Below are positions 34,760 to 47,720 of a stretch of DNA of 64,000 nucleotides, one piece after another. The first letter of the stretch is position 1; each line of letters starts with the position of its first letter. Origin of the DNA: Cacajao melanocephalus (Eukaryota; Chordata; Mammalia; Primates; Pitheciidae). A program made the position numbers and the translations under genes. The notes beneath the pieces are model-generated. The model saw only the letters and a list, made by a program, of their open reading frames with translations. It was not told where the DNA came from and ran no database searches. The stretch covers positions 31,667-95,666 of the forward strand of contig CAUYLG010033243.1 of assembly GCA_963573385.1 (NCBI GenBank). The letters run 5' to 3'.

Positions 34760-35125
34760 TATTTGAGCTAGAGACACCTGAGTTTGAATCTGAGTGATTC
34801 CATTGACCTGAAGCAGTGCTTCTCAATATTCATGTGCATATAAATCACTTGGCTATCTTATTAAAATGCAGATCCTAATTCATTAGGTCAGGGACTTGGT
34901 CCTGAGATTTTGCATTTCAGACAAGCTCCCAGGTGATGCTGTAGCTGCTATTCCATGGACCATGTTTTGCACAGCAGAAGCCTAGGACATCTTACCTGCC
35001 TCCGTTTTGTATCAACTGAATATAATAATGCCCCTACTTCCTATAGTTGATGCGGGTGTTACATGTATGCCTTATGTAAAGGGCCTGGTATAGTTCCCGG
35101 CCAAGAATCATTCAATGTATGGTGG
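34760..35125 (+). mobile_element. MIR SINE split by MER5A
   Basis: The left part (GAGACACCTGAGTTTGAATC) and right part (CATCTTACCTGCCTCCGTTT, GGGCCTGGTATAGTTCCCGG) reconstruct a MIR when the MER5A at 34812-34985 is removed. Confidence 0.65.
34812..34985 (+). mobile_element. MER5A (hAT-Charlie) inside a MIR
   Basis: Contains GCAGTGCTTCTCAATATTCA at the left end, ATTTTGCATTTCAGACAAGC, and CCCAGGTGATGCTGTAGCTG near the right end. The length is near the family's ~190 bp. Confidence 0.85.
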
Positions 35126-35129
35126 TAGT

Positions 35130-37215
35130 GGTGGTAGCAGCAAGTGGTATGAAGATAATTTGGGTTTTAATAATATATTGGGAGATTTCAGGCTGAAGGC
35201 CTTGTGAGTAATTTTCAGGTATAGGAACTTACTCAGATACCAAATGCTATTCTTCAGAAGCAGCCAATTCAGTCATCTACACCTAAGGCTTTCCCTGATG
35301 GGCAAAGCATACACCTGATGAGTTCCTTAGTTGTCCTCCAATAATTTAAGACTACAGAGGCTTCTGAGAGTCCATGGTAATGCTTTAGGTTTTGTGGTCC
35401 AGTTGCTTATATGAGCCGTGAGTTAACATTTTCTTTCACAGCCTGACTTAGAGGTTTTAAATGGCAAATTCAGGAGGGAACAATATAAGAGTCTTTGTTT
35501 CATTTTATTTGGTTTGTTAGTAACTACAGATCTGGAAGAATCTTCGAGTGTTTCAGAAAGTGGAGAATTCAAGTGCCACATTACAGTGCTTCTTAGCATT
35601 AATAAAATGGTATGTGAAATATAGAAGTAAAGCATGATTTTCATCTCACGTTTATCTCTAGGGGTCTTCAAGAACTTGAAATAAAACACTTTCTCCTTGA
35701 TAAAGAATAGTAGCTGGGGAAGGTTATGACTTGTCTATTTAATGTCTTTGGTTGCTTACATTACTCTTTAACTCCAGGAAACTCTGCATATAATTGCAAA
35801 AAACCTGGAGTTTCAGTACCTCAGTGCTGAACAAGCAGACCAGAGAAACAAAAGAAGGAAGGTGATATTACCAATACTTGGCTATGTCACTGGAGTCTTA
35901 CTGCCCATGTTTTATTGGCTATTGGCTGATTTTCCAGGAAAACACTTTTTCTCCTTGTGTCTTTTTTACCCCCAAGATACTATTTCTGAAAGGTCAGTTA
36001 TTTGTCATATAACTATTGCTGCATATTAAAATGCACAATGCATCAAAGTAGAACAAACTAAAAATACTCTAGCAGCTCATGCAGTACATATTTTAATGAT
36101 ATTATTTTTAAGATTAGTGTGTTTAAGGGCACAGGTAGTATTTACAATGGAGTATCTATCAAGATTTTCACACTTGAGGCAATGGTTATCTTTCATAATC
36201 CATTTGAAATAGCCTTCACGGTCTCTTTAACTTTAAGAGGGTATGTTTTCCTTCTCAGATTTTTTAAGGGAAGCACTACACGTCTTTGATTTTCTGCAGT
36301 ACTGCTTGAAAGATGAAGATGTCAAGATGGATGACAGCTAATGAACTGAATGCTCAATAGTTCATCACCTTGGTTTTTCCTGAAACCATTTCTTGTCCTT
36401 GCCTGGTAAATTGAAATCACTTGACTTTGTTGCAATACATGACAGGAGTCAAATCCCTAAAATATCCAGGCAGGAGTAAATTCTTTTAGTATCACAAATC
36501 TTCTGCTGTCCTGACCTGTTAGGCCAGTGGGTTAAGGTGAAAAAAGATGAGACCATAGTCATGTTCATCTGGCACTTGTTGGCTCCTTTCACTTAGATAA
36601 AAAGTGCTCTAGACATAGATCCTCTCACCTTGTCATTAGAAGAGGGAATAAAATGAGAATTGTGCATATCAACATTAATGAATTTCCACTCTTAGAAAAA
36701 TAACTCAGACAGTAAGCTCACTCATGATTGGCCATTTATACCATCTTGGCTTTTAAAGTATATTTACAGTTTTCATGTTCATTCATACAGTTGTGAAGGC
36801 ATGTTTGCATTATAGAGTGGCATGTATCCCACGTTTTCTAAACTGCTAAAATCGTCCATAGAAATAGAACAACTAAATAATACCAATAGATTCCCTTTTA
36901 TGTAACATAGTAGAATAAACTGTATGAAAGGAAATAGCCTTAATGAAGATTTTGATATACCTGATGTGGCATCAACTTCAGCTGTAAATTATAAGGAATC
37001 ATTGTTATTCATTGTCTATAATATTCCTTAAACACCAAGCTTTATTAGTACTAAATGTGAGGCCTTTCTGGATATGCCTATGACAGCTAAATGAAGACTA
37101 TAATGGTCAATTAAAAAGGCCTCTGGTTCATAATCTTGATGTGAGAAAGAAAATAATGTCTTAAATCTGAGTGGTGGTTTCCAATTTGCAAAAGTAAATA
37201 TATCCCTATTATGTT
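35130..37215. other. Unclassified AT-rich sequence
   Basis: I see no exon or repeat I can name. Minus-strand frame 35423-35689 has no recognised domain. Confidence 0.45.
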
Positions 37216-37219
37216 AAAA

Positions 37220-37335
37220 TACATAGAACTATTAGATTAATGCCCATATTTATAGACAAGAAAATAAAACTCAGAGAAATTGGGTGACTTGCCTAAGATA
37301 ATATAATTAGTAAGTGTCAGAACTGGAGTTTCATT
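37220..37335 (-). mobile_element. MIR fragment, antisense
   Basis: The complement of the MIR core: CATATTTATAGACAAGAAAA, ACTCAGAGAAATTGGGTGAC, AATATAATTAGTAAGTGTCA. Confidence 0.75.
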
Positions 37336-37349
37336 AATTAAAATTATTG

Positions 37350-37835
37350 GTTTAGTTTTTACTACGTGCTAGTTACCATGTATAAGACTTCTGGAATCTT
37401 ATGGTCTAATGAGGGAAAGAGAAATTAGATGAATAATTACACAAATATATAATCACCTGTTTTGATAAATATTTCCAAAGAAGAGTAGAGCATGCTCTGA
37501 AAGAAAATAGAGTGCCTGATTAAGAATGTCAGGCAAGGACTGAATTTAAGGAGTGACATGCAGTCTGAGACCTGAAAGATGAGCAGGAGACAGCAGGTGA
37601 GTAAGAGGCAGGGGAGGAGCCAGAGAGTGCTAGATAAGAAGGATGAAGCTTGCTGAACTAGAGAAATTGAAGGGATGCCAGTGTGATTGAGGAGGAGAGA
37701 ATGGATGATGAGACTGAGAAGAGAGGGAGGGGGCAGCTCAGCAGAATATTGTGGGCTATGTTTTGGAATTTGAATTTCATATAAGTGACACAGAAGGTAG
37801 TAGAATGGCATGATCCAGCTTGAACCAGGTATTCG
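37350..37835 (-). mobile_element. L2 fragment, antisense
   Basis: Plus-strand blocks ACTACGTGCTAGTTACCATG, GAGACCTGAAAGATGAGCAG, GGATGCCAGTGTGATTGAGG and TTGTGGGCTATGTTTTGGAA are in the order expected for the L2 3' region read backwards. Confidence 0.8.
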
Positions 37836-37839
37836 GCTG

Positions 37840-39085
37840 GAAGTTTAGTGGTGATCACCAACATAAATCATCATTTTCTGGTGGTGCTCCCGTGAAATTT
37901 TTGTTTTCTTGTCTTTATTTATTGAGTGTTTAAATCACCATTTTCTTATATACAGTGAGTATATGGCTGTTTGATCTGTTGGCTGTCATAACTGGTGACT
38001 CCTGCAATTTTTTTTAACCTTTCAGAGTACTTAATTTTGGCCAGGAAATTATTATAAGGTTCTAGAAAAACTGTATTTCATTCTCTGTGAGCTTCAGTAA
38101 TGTGGAATTTATCTTATATTTTGAGATAATTTTTTTCTTATGTTAAACAAGTGGTTGCATGATGCTTTTGATCAAAATTGAATGAATTGACCAAAGAAAG
38201 AATTTTTTAAATATATGGGATGATGCCCTTGAATGATTGTCAGCTTTTTCTCTTACTTTCATTCATCAGCCTTAGCAGCCTATCTCTAGACGTTGAACAA
38301 GTATTCTGCCCTTGAAGATGGCCTGACCCTTTTAGAGTTTGTGTGTGTATTTTAAAGGAGAGAAATGTATTCACTTTGAAGTTGTTTGCTTTAAAACAAC
38401 CTACACTTTTGTCCTTTGAATTAATTTTCTAAAGTTTTTGAGGGACAGTAAGGACATAGAGATGGGATTATCCACGTAATTTTTGTTTTCCTGTGGGAAT
38501 CAATTTGTGTGCTAAGTGGCATTCTGAGGCTAGTTGTTACAAATCACCTGAAACCAAAATCCATAATAAACCTTAACCTTTGAAAAACACCATGGTTTTA
38601 AAGAAATTAAATAGATTTTAAAGATACAAGTATTCAATTAAATTTCCACAATAGTTAATCATTTATCATTACAAACTTTTTATGCTTATCAGACTGCTCT
38701 ACAATGTACCAGTGATGACAAGATTCTAGGTACTTGTTGGCTGACAGATTTTTATTATATTTCCTGAGTCCCATGTTTACTGAGGCACATGTCACCAGAA
38801 TCATTGATACGGGCAATTTTAGTTGGTATCAAGAAGATCCTTATCCTTAAAGAAGAGTGGCCTGTAGAAATTATGCCTTATTTTCTACTTGCTTATTCTT
38901 TTACTAAAACATAGCTTGCATAAATCCAGTATGCAAATAACTTAATAATAAACAGTGCTATGAAGGCATTCATTTTTCTTTTACTTGAAACAGCAGTGGT
39001 TTCATGTGTTTGTATTTAAAGGACAACTTGAACTTTTGTAGGGAAATATGCTATATGGTAAAAGTAATTTTAATTTTCTCAGTGT
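37840..39085. other. Unclassified AT-rich sequence
   Basis: No gene or repeat recognised. Confidence 0.45.
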
Positions 39086-39099
39086 TATAATTCTGTTTC

Positions 39100-39407
<308 letters not shown>

Positions 39408-39421
39408 TATAATTCTGTTTC

Positions 39422-40250
39422 TTTTGGTGCTTCCCTTTTAAACTTATAAAAAAGAATGGGTTTAAAAATTGTCATTATAAGTGTGTTGCAAAATACTTTG
39501 AAACTGTTGAAGTTTGTGATTTCAGTATTTTAAAAAATAAGCCCCAGAAGTTAAATCTATTAAAGCCTTGCCCATTCAGGGATTTTAGTCTGACTACACT
39601 GCATCATCTTTAAAACAATTGAAAAAAAGCAGTTTTCCTTGTGACGTTTTTCTGAATGTTAGTATTGTTTTGTTAGGTGGAACCATTTACAACCATACGT
39701 TTTCTTTCCTGTTTAGCACAGAAGACAAAATGAACTGATAAACTGAAAAATATTACTTGGACTTCAGTATAACCCTTATTGCGATTATTACTATTATTAT
39801 TGCTTCTTTCAATAGACTTTTCCTTGGTATCATATTGTAAGGGAGATGCCTTCTTTCTCAGGGTGAGCCTCATTGGTCAGACTGACTCCACTGGAATATG
39901 CACAATTGAATTCCCATGTATTGTTTCTCCTTAAAATCTATCTTAAAATCTCATTTTGAGATTGGATATGCATATTCTAGCCAGGTGTTTTCTTTTTTGT
40001 TTCCTCCCTATCAAAGATAGTTTTCCAAAGGCCATGGTAATGGGGGAGAGGATGGGAATTGGACAGTGAGTGCATCTATATTACCTAGCACCATTTGGTT
40101 GACATTTATGTGGGAACACTTCTGTTGGTACCTCCTGGTTCTGGCTTTACCATCCACAGGACAGTCTGATCTCTGAATACACCTCTCTCAGTCATTGAGG
40201 CACAGCACAGGCACTTGCAAGCAATCCCTTCTGCTTGAAGCTAACCCAGG
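39422..40250. other. Unclassified sequence
   Basis: No gene or repeat recognised. Confidence 0.45.
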
Positions 40251-40251
40251 A

Positions 40252-40425
40252 CAGAATTTCTCACAATGTGGTCAGTGGATCCTTACATCAGAATTTCCTG
40301 GACTTCTTTTGAAAGTGTTTTCTGATTCATCCCAAATGGGATCACAAATGTTGAAGGATTAGTAATCTGCATTTTTCCTAAATCTCCCCAAATGGGTCTT
40401 ACACACCCTAAAGCTTGATGACCAT
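40252..40425 (-). mobile_element. MER5A-like, antisense, diverged
   Basis: Begins AGAATTTCTCACAATGTGGT and includes TACATCAGAATTTCCTGGAC and AATCTGCATTTTTCCTAAAT. It is directly followed by a MaLR LTR. Confidence 0.65.
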
Positions 40426-40793
40426 TGTTATGTACTGAATGTTTATGTCCTCCTCAATCCCAAATTTATATGTTGAAGCTATCATCCTCAATGTGATAGG
40501 ATTAGGTGGCAGGGTCTTTGGGAGGTTTAGGTTTCGCTGAAGTCATAAAGGTGGAGCTCCATGGTGGGACTAGTGTCTTTAAAAGAGACACAGGGTCTTC
40601 CTGTCTCATTCATGTGATAAAGCAAGAAGGCAGCCATCTGCAAGCTAGAAAGAGCAGATCAGGTTAGAACCTGACCATACTGGCACCTTGGCCTTGGATT
40701 TCCCAACCTCCAGAACTGTGAGAAATATATGTCTGTTGTTTAAGCCATCTGATCTATGGCAGTTTGTTATAGCAGACTGAACAGACTAAGATA
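40426..40793 (+). mobile_element. MaLR LTR (MST/MLT1-type)
   Basis: Starts TGTTATGTACTGAATGTTTA. Internal blocks are AAGAAGGCAGCCATCTGCAA, CCTGACCATACTGGCACCTT and CCTCCAGAACTGTGAGAAAT. It ends near GACTGAACAGACTAAGATA. It resembles the copy at 29568-29967. Confidence 0.85.
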
Positions 40794-40799
40794 ACTAGT

Positions 40800-42480
40800 G
40801 TCCTAGGCAAAAATGTCTGTATCTGGACATAGCTGGAGTTAACTTTATTCTTGAGGATGAGAATAAAGACATGGGGTACAAAGAATGATTACTCAGATAA
40901 TTAGTTCTTGCATACAGTTGTCTAAATTTTTCTACTGTGGTGACTGTTGCCTTTTATCAGGTATCTTTGTACCACTTCTTTCTCACCTGTTGAGTGTCTC
41001 TTTCCACTAGCTGCATTTGGTACAGAAAAGTTTTCAAAGCACCCTTAGATGTTGGATTTAAACTCATAAGTGTCCTCATTCCTAATTTGCCCTTGGCTAG
41101 CCAAGAGACTGATTGTGCAAGACTCCTTATGTTTCTGCAGAGTTAACTAAATTTGCTTTACCATTAAATTTGAGAATATCATGTGACCTCCCAGTACACA
41201 TCAAAATTGAAAACATCCCTTTAGTCTTCAACATAAAATTATGTTGTTATTTTTGAGATTCTGCAAAATTTATGAACTGTCATTGAATTTTCTGAAATTA
41301 AAACAGCATGTTAACAAATGGCAGTAAATGTGATTTATGGTATGATACAGCTATTCAACATATGCTGTAGCTTTTAATTCTTGGTTATTACTATTAGCCA
41401 GGGAATAACTGCAAAATGCGTTAGAAAAATAAACTAATAGAAAAATGTTTTATATAAAATGAAAGTACCAAAGGGCAGGTTTCTACATTTTGTTGAGAAG
41501 GATAGTCATGTGGTTTGGCAAATTGAAAGCTTGCAGCTACTCTCTCATCCCTTTTTGTAACAGTAGTTTTATATTGAATATCTTCTTAGTACTATGACTA
41601 TGTTTGATAACATAATGTGTAAGTCTAGGTTAAACAATTTTTTAAAAATAGGCAAATAAATTATTTAATTATAGTATAGAAACAAATCAGTTGCTATTTT
41701 AATTCAACTTTATAATGTTTTATTATATGTATATTGGTTTTTTTTTTTTTGCTTTTCTGAATAGAGAGTGAGTTTAGATATAGAATATATAAATAGGTTT
41801 AACTGTGGCTTAAATGAATTCAAATAAAAGGCATTTACAGTGAGTTGTTAAGATGAGTAAGATGATGTTTGATGTGCATTCCTAGATTTATGAAATTGAT
41901 ATCATAAAACAGTCCTTGTTTTCAGTGTGTACCATTGTCATTCTAGACCACAGACCTGAGTAGATAAGGGATCTAGTCCACGGTGGCACTTCTTTCTTTT
42001 CTTTTTTTCTTTTTTTTTTTTGAAAAATGGCATTGTGTTGCATACTAACTCTTGGACAATGATCTGAGTTCTAGTCATGACTCTGCTTGAGGCCCACTGG
42101 GCTTTTGACACAGAGTAGGTATACAATAAATGCTTGAAGATGCATTGTTGCAGTTATGTAAGTCTGCACTTACCCATTGAGATGGCTTTCACACTTGAAA
42201 ATGAAAATAGAGGATATATTCTACCAAACTTTCAGAGATATAAACTCTTAAAATGAAACAGAAAACAAGTTTAACAGTTCAAATGTGTAACATTCAAGAA
42301 ATTAATTTACCTATAGACATGTTATTTGTAACAATTTCAAAGCTTTTTTTAAACCAGTGTTTAGGTTTCTCATATTAAAGTTGTCAAAGTTACAACTTTT
42401 TTTCTTGGTATGGTTATCTTACTTTACCCAGTCCTTTAACAATATTAAGTACAATTCCCAAAGCATAGCCTTTTGCAATA
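40800..42480. other. Unclassified AT-rich sequence
   Basis: T-runs near 41739 and 42002-42021 are the only notable simple sequence. No gene or repeat family recognised. Confidence 0.45.
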
Positions 42481-42484
42481 GTCT

Positions 42485-42665
42485 GAGGCTATTTGTGGTG
42501 GGAACTCTGGACTTGAATTGAGAAATGTTGGTAATCTGCCACTTACTAGCTTTTGAGCCTGGACAAGTCATTTAATGTCTCTACACCTTAGATTTTCTCA
42601 TTGTTAGTTAGGAATAACAATAGCAATAAGGAAAATAACACTCATTGAGTTTTTGTGCATTTTAA
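42485..42665 (+). mobile_element. MIR SINE fragment
   Basis: The core is recognisable: CCACTTACTAGCTTTTGAGC, GACAAGTCATTTAATGTCTC and GATTTTCTCATTGTTAGTTA. Confidence 0.75.
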
Positions 42666-42669
42666 AGAA

Positions 42670-43752
42670 GTACATGTTTGGATACTCACTTTGTAAACTC
42701 TGATGCAGCAACAGACACCAAAGATTATCCCAAGGGGCCTTTTCAAATTTCTGGTTTTGAAACTACTCTCCTGAGGAAGAGAGACTCTTTGAGAGAGTTT
42801 TGGAATATGGAGGTTTTCATGACTAACGATCATTTGGCCTCCTTTGCTGCCTTCTTTAATTTTACCACATATGGGTTAGGGAGGAAAGAACCAATAGGAT
42901 GGAACTGCTAAGAGTTCCTGAAGGCCAAAGGATAGCAAAAAATTTATTAGTCACTAAGCAAGAAGGTTAAGAAAATAATTTTAAAAATCTTATATTCCTA
43001 TTTTTGCTTAAAAGTATACTTCCATTGGTATCTCAAGCTATATTTCCTGAAGAATCATATACTTTTGGGACAGGTGCCATTAGTGGTCATGACTGTGACC
43101 TGACAAATAGAAAAAAAAGTGAGCCACACCTTGGATCCTGCCAGGGGCTTAGCCACAATCGGTGGGACACGTAAATATGCCAACATTATGAGCACGGTTC
43201 TGCAGGTGGCATAGCCTCTTCTCCACTCAAAAGGCTGTCTTTCCTCAGTCAACGAGAATGGGCAGTGGGGAGAAAGCTGCCATTATTTCACAGTAATGAC
43301 TTCCTGTGAAGTGGATCAACAAACTTTTAAAGCACAGTACATTTTATTTATTGGTTTCTTATTTGCCATTGGCTTTGACTCTTTCCTTTCTCATGTGCAC
43401 CTTGATACATACATAAAAATATATACTTCTTTGTGACACAACACTAAGGCAGTAATTGAAACAAAATTGGCAACATTCCATTGCTATAAATTCACCCAGC
43501 ATGTCTGCCACTGGAGAACATGAAATGACTAATTGAGGGATAAACAATGCTTATCCCAACCTAAGAAATAATAACAGTGATGAACATATTTTAAAATGAA
43601 TAACGGTTTTTTCAGTTTTGTGTAAAAATGAATAAAATAATTTTTAGATATCCTATATTTATTGACTGGTAACATGCAATCTAAACAAACATGTTATTTT
43701 TAGGCAAATATGGATTTAAGAGAGATCCTCTTCTTTGTCCCCCAACCTCTGC

Positions 43753-43792
<40 letters not shown>

Positions 43793-44095
43793 AATTACCT
43801 TATGGTTATAATTATCTTATGGATAGAAATCCTGGAAATCCACCAGCCACCAATTTTGCAAATGGGAGAGAAAGCAAAGTTAGGACCTGGAATGTGGTTG
43901 CTTGTTCAACTCTTGTGTACACTGAGTTAAGGTTTAAGCTGCTGTACCAGAGAATCCAAAATACAAGTAGTTTCCTTTTAAGCAAATGAGGTGTAATGAA
44001 GTGTCAGTTGCAAGTGTAACTTCTGTTCATCTTACATTGGCAAGAGCATGACTGCACCTTGCTGGGAAATGCAGTCTCTTTACCTCTAACCTATC
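42670..44095. other. Unclassified sequence with a (CA)n microsatellite
   Basis: The block 43020-43290 has balanced composition and a minus-strand open frame (43055-43252) without a recognised domain. It is a candidate unique or constrained segment. The rest is AT-rich. Confidence 0.4.
43752..43788. repeat. (CA)n microsatellite
   Basis: About 18 uninterrupted CA units. Confidence 0.95.
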
Positions 44096-44097
44096 TT

Positions 44098-44408
44098 TCT
44101 ACCTCTAAACTATCCAAATCAGGCTATTGAGCCCTTGAAATGTGGCTGCTCTGGATTAAGATATGTTCTGAGTAGAACATATACATTGATTTCAGAGACT
44201 CAGAATGAGAAAAAGAATGCATAACATCTAATTAATATTTCTAATATTGATTACACTTTGAAATGATAATATTCTGGATGTGTTGGGTAAACCACATACA
44301 TAACTGAAGTTAATTTCACCTCTTTTTACTTTACGTAGCAGCAATCATAAATTTTAAAATTACCTATGTGGCCCATTTTATATTTCTCTTGGACAGTATC
44401 ACATCTAG
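44098..44408 (-). mobile_element. hAT-Charlie MER element (MER3/MER33-like)
   Basis: Contains GGCTATTGAGCCCTTGAAAT, TGAAATGATAATATTCTGGA, AATTACCTATGTGGCCCATT and the right end TATTTCTCTTGGACAGTATC. Same family as 25243-26275, opposite orientation. Confidence 0.75.
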
Positions 44409-44409
44409 C

Positions 44410-44838
44410 TAAGGGCCAGGAGCCTAGATTAAACTGAAATACTATAGATAAAGAATGGATTGAGGGGACAACTAATACTCTGCCTCACTTGTATATCTCC
44501 AGTAGTGTTTGCTCAGTGTATCTTGATTTAACAGCTAGTTGGATTACTGCATTTGGATCCCAAATTCTGTCAGACTTGGGTGAGGACCAAGTTAAACACA
44601 ATGATGTAGCATGTCCTAAATTTTACCCATACAGTTATGGGATTGGGAAAACAGCTATGGGTATACATTTATTTTAAAAATAGAAGCTTTTCTTTTGTGG
44701 TCAGCTTACATGTTAATTATGTGATGTGACTACCACAAAACCTAACTGCAGTCTTGGACTGCATTAATAAAATTCAATTTCAAAGACCATATGACATTCT
44801 TTACCTGCTGTCTATTTTGTTGTGTTTTTATCTATAGT
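44410..44838. other. Unclassified sequence
   Basis: No gene or repeat recognised. Confidence 0.45.
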
Positions 44839-45179
44839 GGCTTTGTAGGTTTGGTGGCATCAAATAAACCATATTTCAGAAAGCTCAACTTTAGGATCAC
44901 GGTAGAGTTGGTTGGGGGATCTGTTCTATTTGTAATTCCTGTAGGATATCCCTTAGAGATTTTTGGAATACAGTTGTGTATACAGGATGAAGAATAGGAG
45001 AGAGAAATGTGTTGAAGCATTGATGTGGGAATTGTCTGCCTCTGGATAGCAAGTACAACCAGAAGTGTAGATGCATTAATCCAGGAAGACAGCGTAGTTA
45101 GAAATAAGTCCTATCAATGTTTGGAGGTAGTTTATCATAAAAGGAGCCAGTAAAGGGGACTGAAGAAAGCAGTAAGAGA

Positions 45180-45324
45180 CAGGAACCTATAGTTCCAGAT
45201 ACTTTGAGACTGAAGCAGAGGATCACTTGAGCCGCAGGAGTCTGAGGCTGTAGTGTGCTATGATCATGCCTGTGAATAGCCACTGCACTCCAGCCTGGGC
45301 AACATAGCGAGATACCATCTCTAA
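45180..45324 (+). mobile_element. Free right Alu monomer (FRAM) or AluJ right arm
   Basis: Only the right-arm type sequence is seen: GAGGATCACTTGAGCCGCAG, then CACTGCACTCCAGCCTGGGC, followed by an expanded purine tail. Confidence 0.85.
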
Positions 45325-45441
45325 AGAAAGGGAGAGAGGGAAAGAGGGAAAGAAAGAAAGAAAAGGAAGAAAGAGAGAAAGAGAGAGAGAGAGAGAGAAA
45401 GGAAAGAAAGAGGAAAGGAAGGAAAAGAAGGAAGGAAGGGC
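45325..45441. repeat. (GAAA)n/(GA)n purine tract
   Basis: About 115 bp of G and A only on the plus strand, directly after the Alu monomer and so derived from its tail. Confidence 0.9.
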
Positions 45442-45848
45442 CTGAATGTAGCCAAGCACTCAGAAAATGAAGAGTCAGTGGTAAGTCATGCAAATGTGTT
45501 GTGGCAGCTAAGTGCATGTGTAAAGATAGTACTCAGCAGTGTCAAAGCTACCATGTGGTCTAGGAGTAGAGGGTTGAGAAGTTCTTTTAAACAAACTTTA
45601 AATAACAAGAGGGTTCTTGGTGTCCTTAACCAGAGCAGTTTCAATGGACTGATGAATGTGTTAGATGAAGAGAAATAGAAAATACAAGGAAAAGAGGAGA
45701 TAGGAAACAAAGGGTGAAATCCAGCAAATAGTGAAATGCATAGACTTGACACTGCATCTGTGATAGTGGGGAAAGTTTAAGGGATCAGTAGAAAAGTAAT
45801 AACTGTGTAGTTTCTACTGGTTGAAGATTGATAAAGTTCTTCTTGAAT

Positions 45849-46138
45849 TTTTTTTTTTTTTTTTGAGACAGAGTGTTGCTCTGTCGCCCAGGCTAAAGTG
45901 CAGTGGCACAATCTCAGCTCACTGCAATTTCCGCCACTCAGGTTCAAGCAGTTCTTGTACCTTGGCCTCTCAAGTAGCTGGGACTACAGGGTGTGCCATC
46001 ATGCCCCATTAATTTTTGTATTTTTCATAGAGATGGTGTTTCACCATGTTGCCCAAGCTGGTCTTGAACTCCTAGCCTGAAGCAATCTGCCCTTTGGCAT
46101 CCCAAAGTGCTGTGATTACAGGCGGGAACCACCATGTC
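45849..46138 (-). mobile_element. AluS, antisense, full length
   Basis: The complement of both arms is present, starting with a T-run: TGCTCTGTCGCCCAGGCTAA, CAAGTAGCTGGGACTACAGG, CACCATGTTGCCCAAGCTGG and CATCCCAAAGTGCTGTGATT. It interrupts the antisense L2. Confidence 0.9.
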
Positions 46139-46217
46139 CTTGGATGGTCTTCAGTTTCTTTGTGAAGCAGTAGCTGAGGCCTCCAGCTGATAGGAGGAAG
46201 ATGCAGGGTTGGAAATT

Positions 46218-46305
46218 TGAGAGAGCAGAAAGAGAGAGAGAGTGGAGAGAGAGAGAGAGTGAGGAGAGAGAGGAGAGGGGAGAGAGAAGAGAGAGAGAGA
46301 GTGGG
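46218..46305. repeat. (GA)n microsatellite
   Basis: GA-rich repeat with TGGA and GGGG interruptions inside the L2 remnant. Confidence 0.9.
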
Positions 46306-46619
46306 CTGGTAAAGAACATGTAGAGGATGGCCAGGCTGTGCTGAGAAACAGGTGGCGAGACCACACCTATCCATGGTTCCACTGTCTCACATGGATTTCT
46401 GTTGTGTGATCCCTAGTCCATGGCATGGACTGTTGAATTGATCCAAGGTTCGGTTTTTGTGGTGGGTGCCAGAAAAATAAATGATTAAGAAAAAGAAAGA
46501 TGTTGTTAAGAAAACAGGTGGAATGGATAGACAGAAATTTAACCAGTGGAAATGAAGTGAAGATAGGGTGGTGCTGAAGAAGTGAGAACAGTCAGTACAT
46601 TGTTTCAATTTGGGTTTCT

Positions 46620-47320
46620 TTGATTAGTAGGGAGTGGTAAATGTTTTTCATATGTTTATTGGCCACTTGTATTTCTCATTTTGTGTATCATCTGTAACTA
46701 TTTTTCCAAAAGATAATTTTTTGATGAATTTGTAAGAACAGTTTATATTTTAAGGATATATTTATTCAATAGGTATATTTCAAATATTTTATTTTCAGTG
46801 TTGTGATTTGCATTTTTACTTTCTTTCTAGAAGATGTTATTTAAACGGATAGACTCACACTGTCCAAAAAAATAGCCATTAACAAGTGGCTGTGAAATTT
46901 AAAAGTAATTTGAATTGTGTTTAAATGAAATAAAATTGCAAAAATGAAATAAAGTTAAAAATTTAGTCCCGAAGTCTTACTAGCTAAATATTAAGTGCCC
47001 AGTAGTTACATGTAGGTAGAAGCTACTGTATTAGACAGTGTACATATAAAATTTTTCCATCATTGCTGAAGGTTATGTTGCTATAGCTCTGCTATAGAAT
47101 TTTTTTTTAACTGCAAAAGCTGACATTGCTTTTTTTTTTTTTTAAATTGATGTTTGCCTTTGGACTGATGCTTAGAAAGGTCTTTTCCATTCCCCAACAT
47201 GATATAAATGTTACTTTTTATTTCCTACTAGTATTTCTATAGTTTTTAAAAAAATCTATTTACATTGTTAATATATCTAGAATTATTTTGTTGTATTGAA
47301 TAAGATCTAACTCATATTTT
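46620..47320 (-). mobile_element. Old L1M 3' region, antisense
   Basis: Plus-strand passages TTTCATATGTTTATTGGCCA and TGCTTAGAAAGGTCTTTTCC match the complement of old L1 ORF2-end/3' UTR sequence. A MER3-like element interrupts it. Confidence 0.65.
46855..47046 (+). mobile_element. MER3-like hAT element inside L1M
   Basis: Ends with inverted similarity: CACACTGTCCAAAAAAATAG at the left and CTACTGTATTAGACAGTGTA at the right. The interior has AAGTGCCCAGTAGTTACATG. About 190 bp. Confidence 0.7.
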
Positions 47321-47504
47321 AAAAAATTTTAACATAAATCGCAATAAAATTAAATGAAGTCAAAGTGACATCTTAATAGTTAATGAATACTTAAATATTC
47401 ATAGTTTATTTATTGAATATTATATTACATTGATTTGTCTGTTAGAATTAGTTTTGCTTTGATGAATATTTGTCAAAGAGTTTAATATGATCAAGACTAA
47501 GACA

Positions 47505-47680
47505 CGATTACTTCCCCCATAGAATTCATAGTTTAGCAGAGAGGCAGTGGCCACAACAAATATTTATAATGCTATCTGAGTGTATTTGTAGGAATATGAA
47601 AATGAGTCCAATGTGGTTTCAAAGGTTATTAAAGTGGCTCTATATCTGGGAAGTTGTGAGATTAGGGTTGATGTGGAGTA

Positions 47681-47720
<40 letters not shown>

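Larger units (their letters stand above)
44840..46560 (-). mobile_element. L2 LINE, antisense, split by FRAM and AluS
   Basis: Plus-strand blocks in order: the stretch 44915-45060, around TGTGTATACAGGATGAAGAA; then, after the FRAM, the stretch 45535-45660 with GTCAAAGCTACCATG and CCAGAGCAGTTTCAATGGAC; then, after the AluS, AGTTTCTTTGTGAAGCAGTA and GGTTGGAAATTTGAGAGAGC. They match the complement of L2 ORF2. The right limit is uncertain. Confidence 0.75.
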
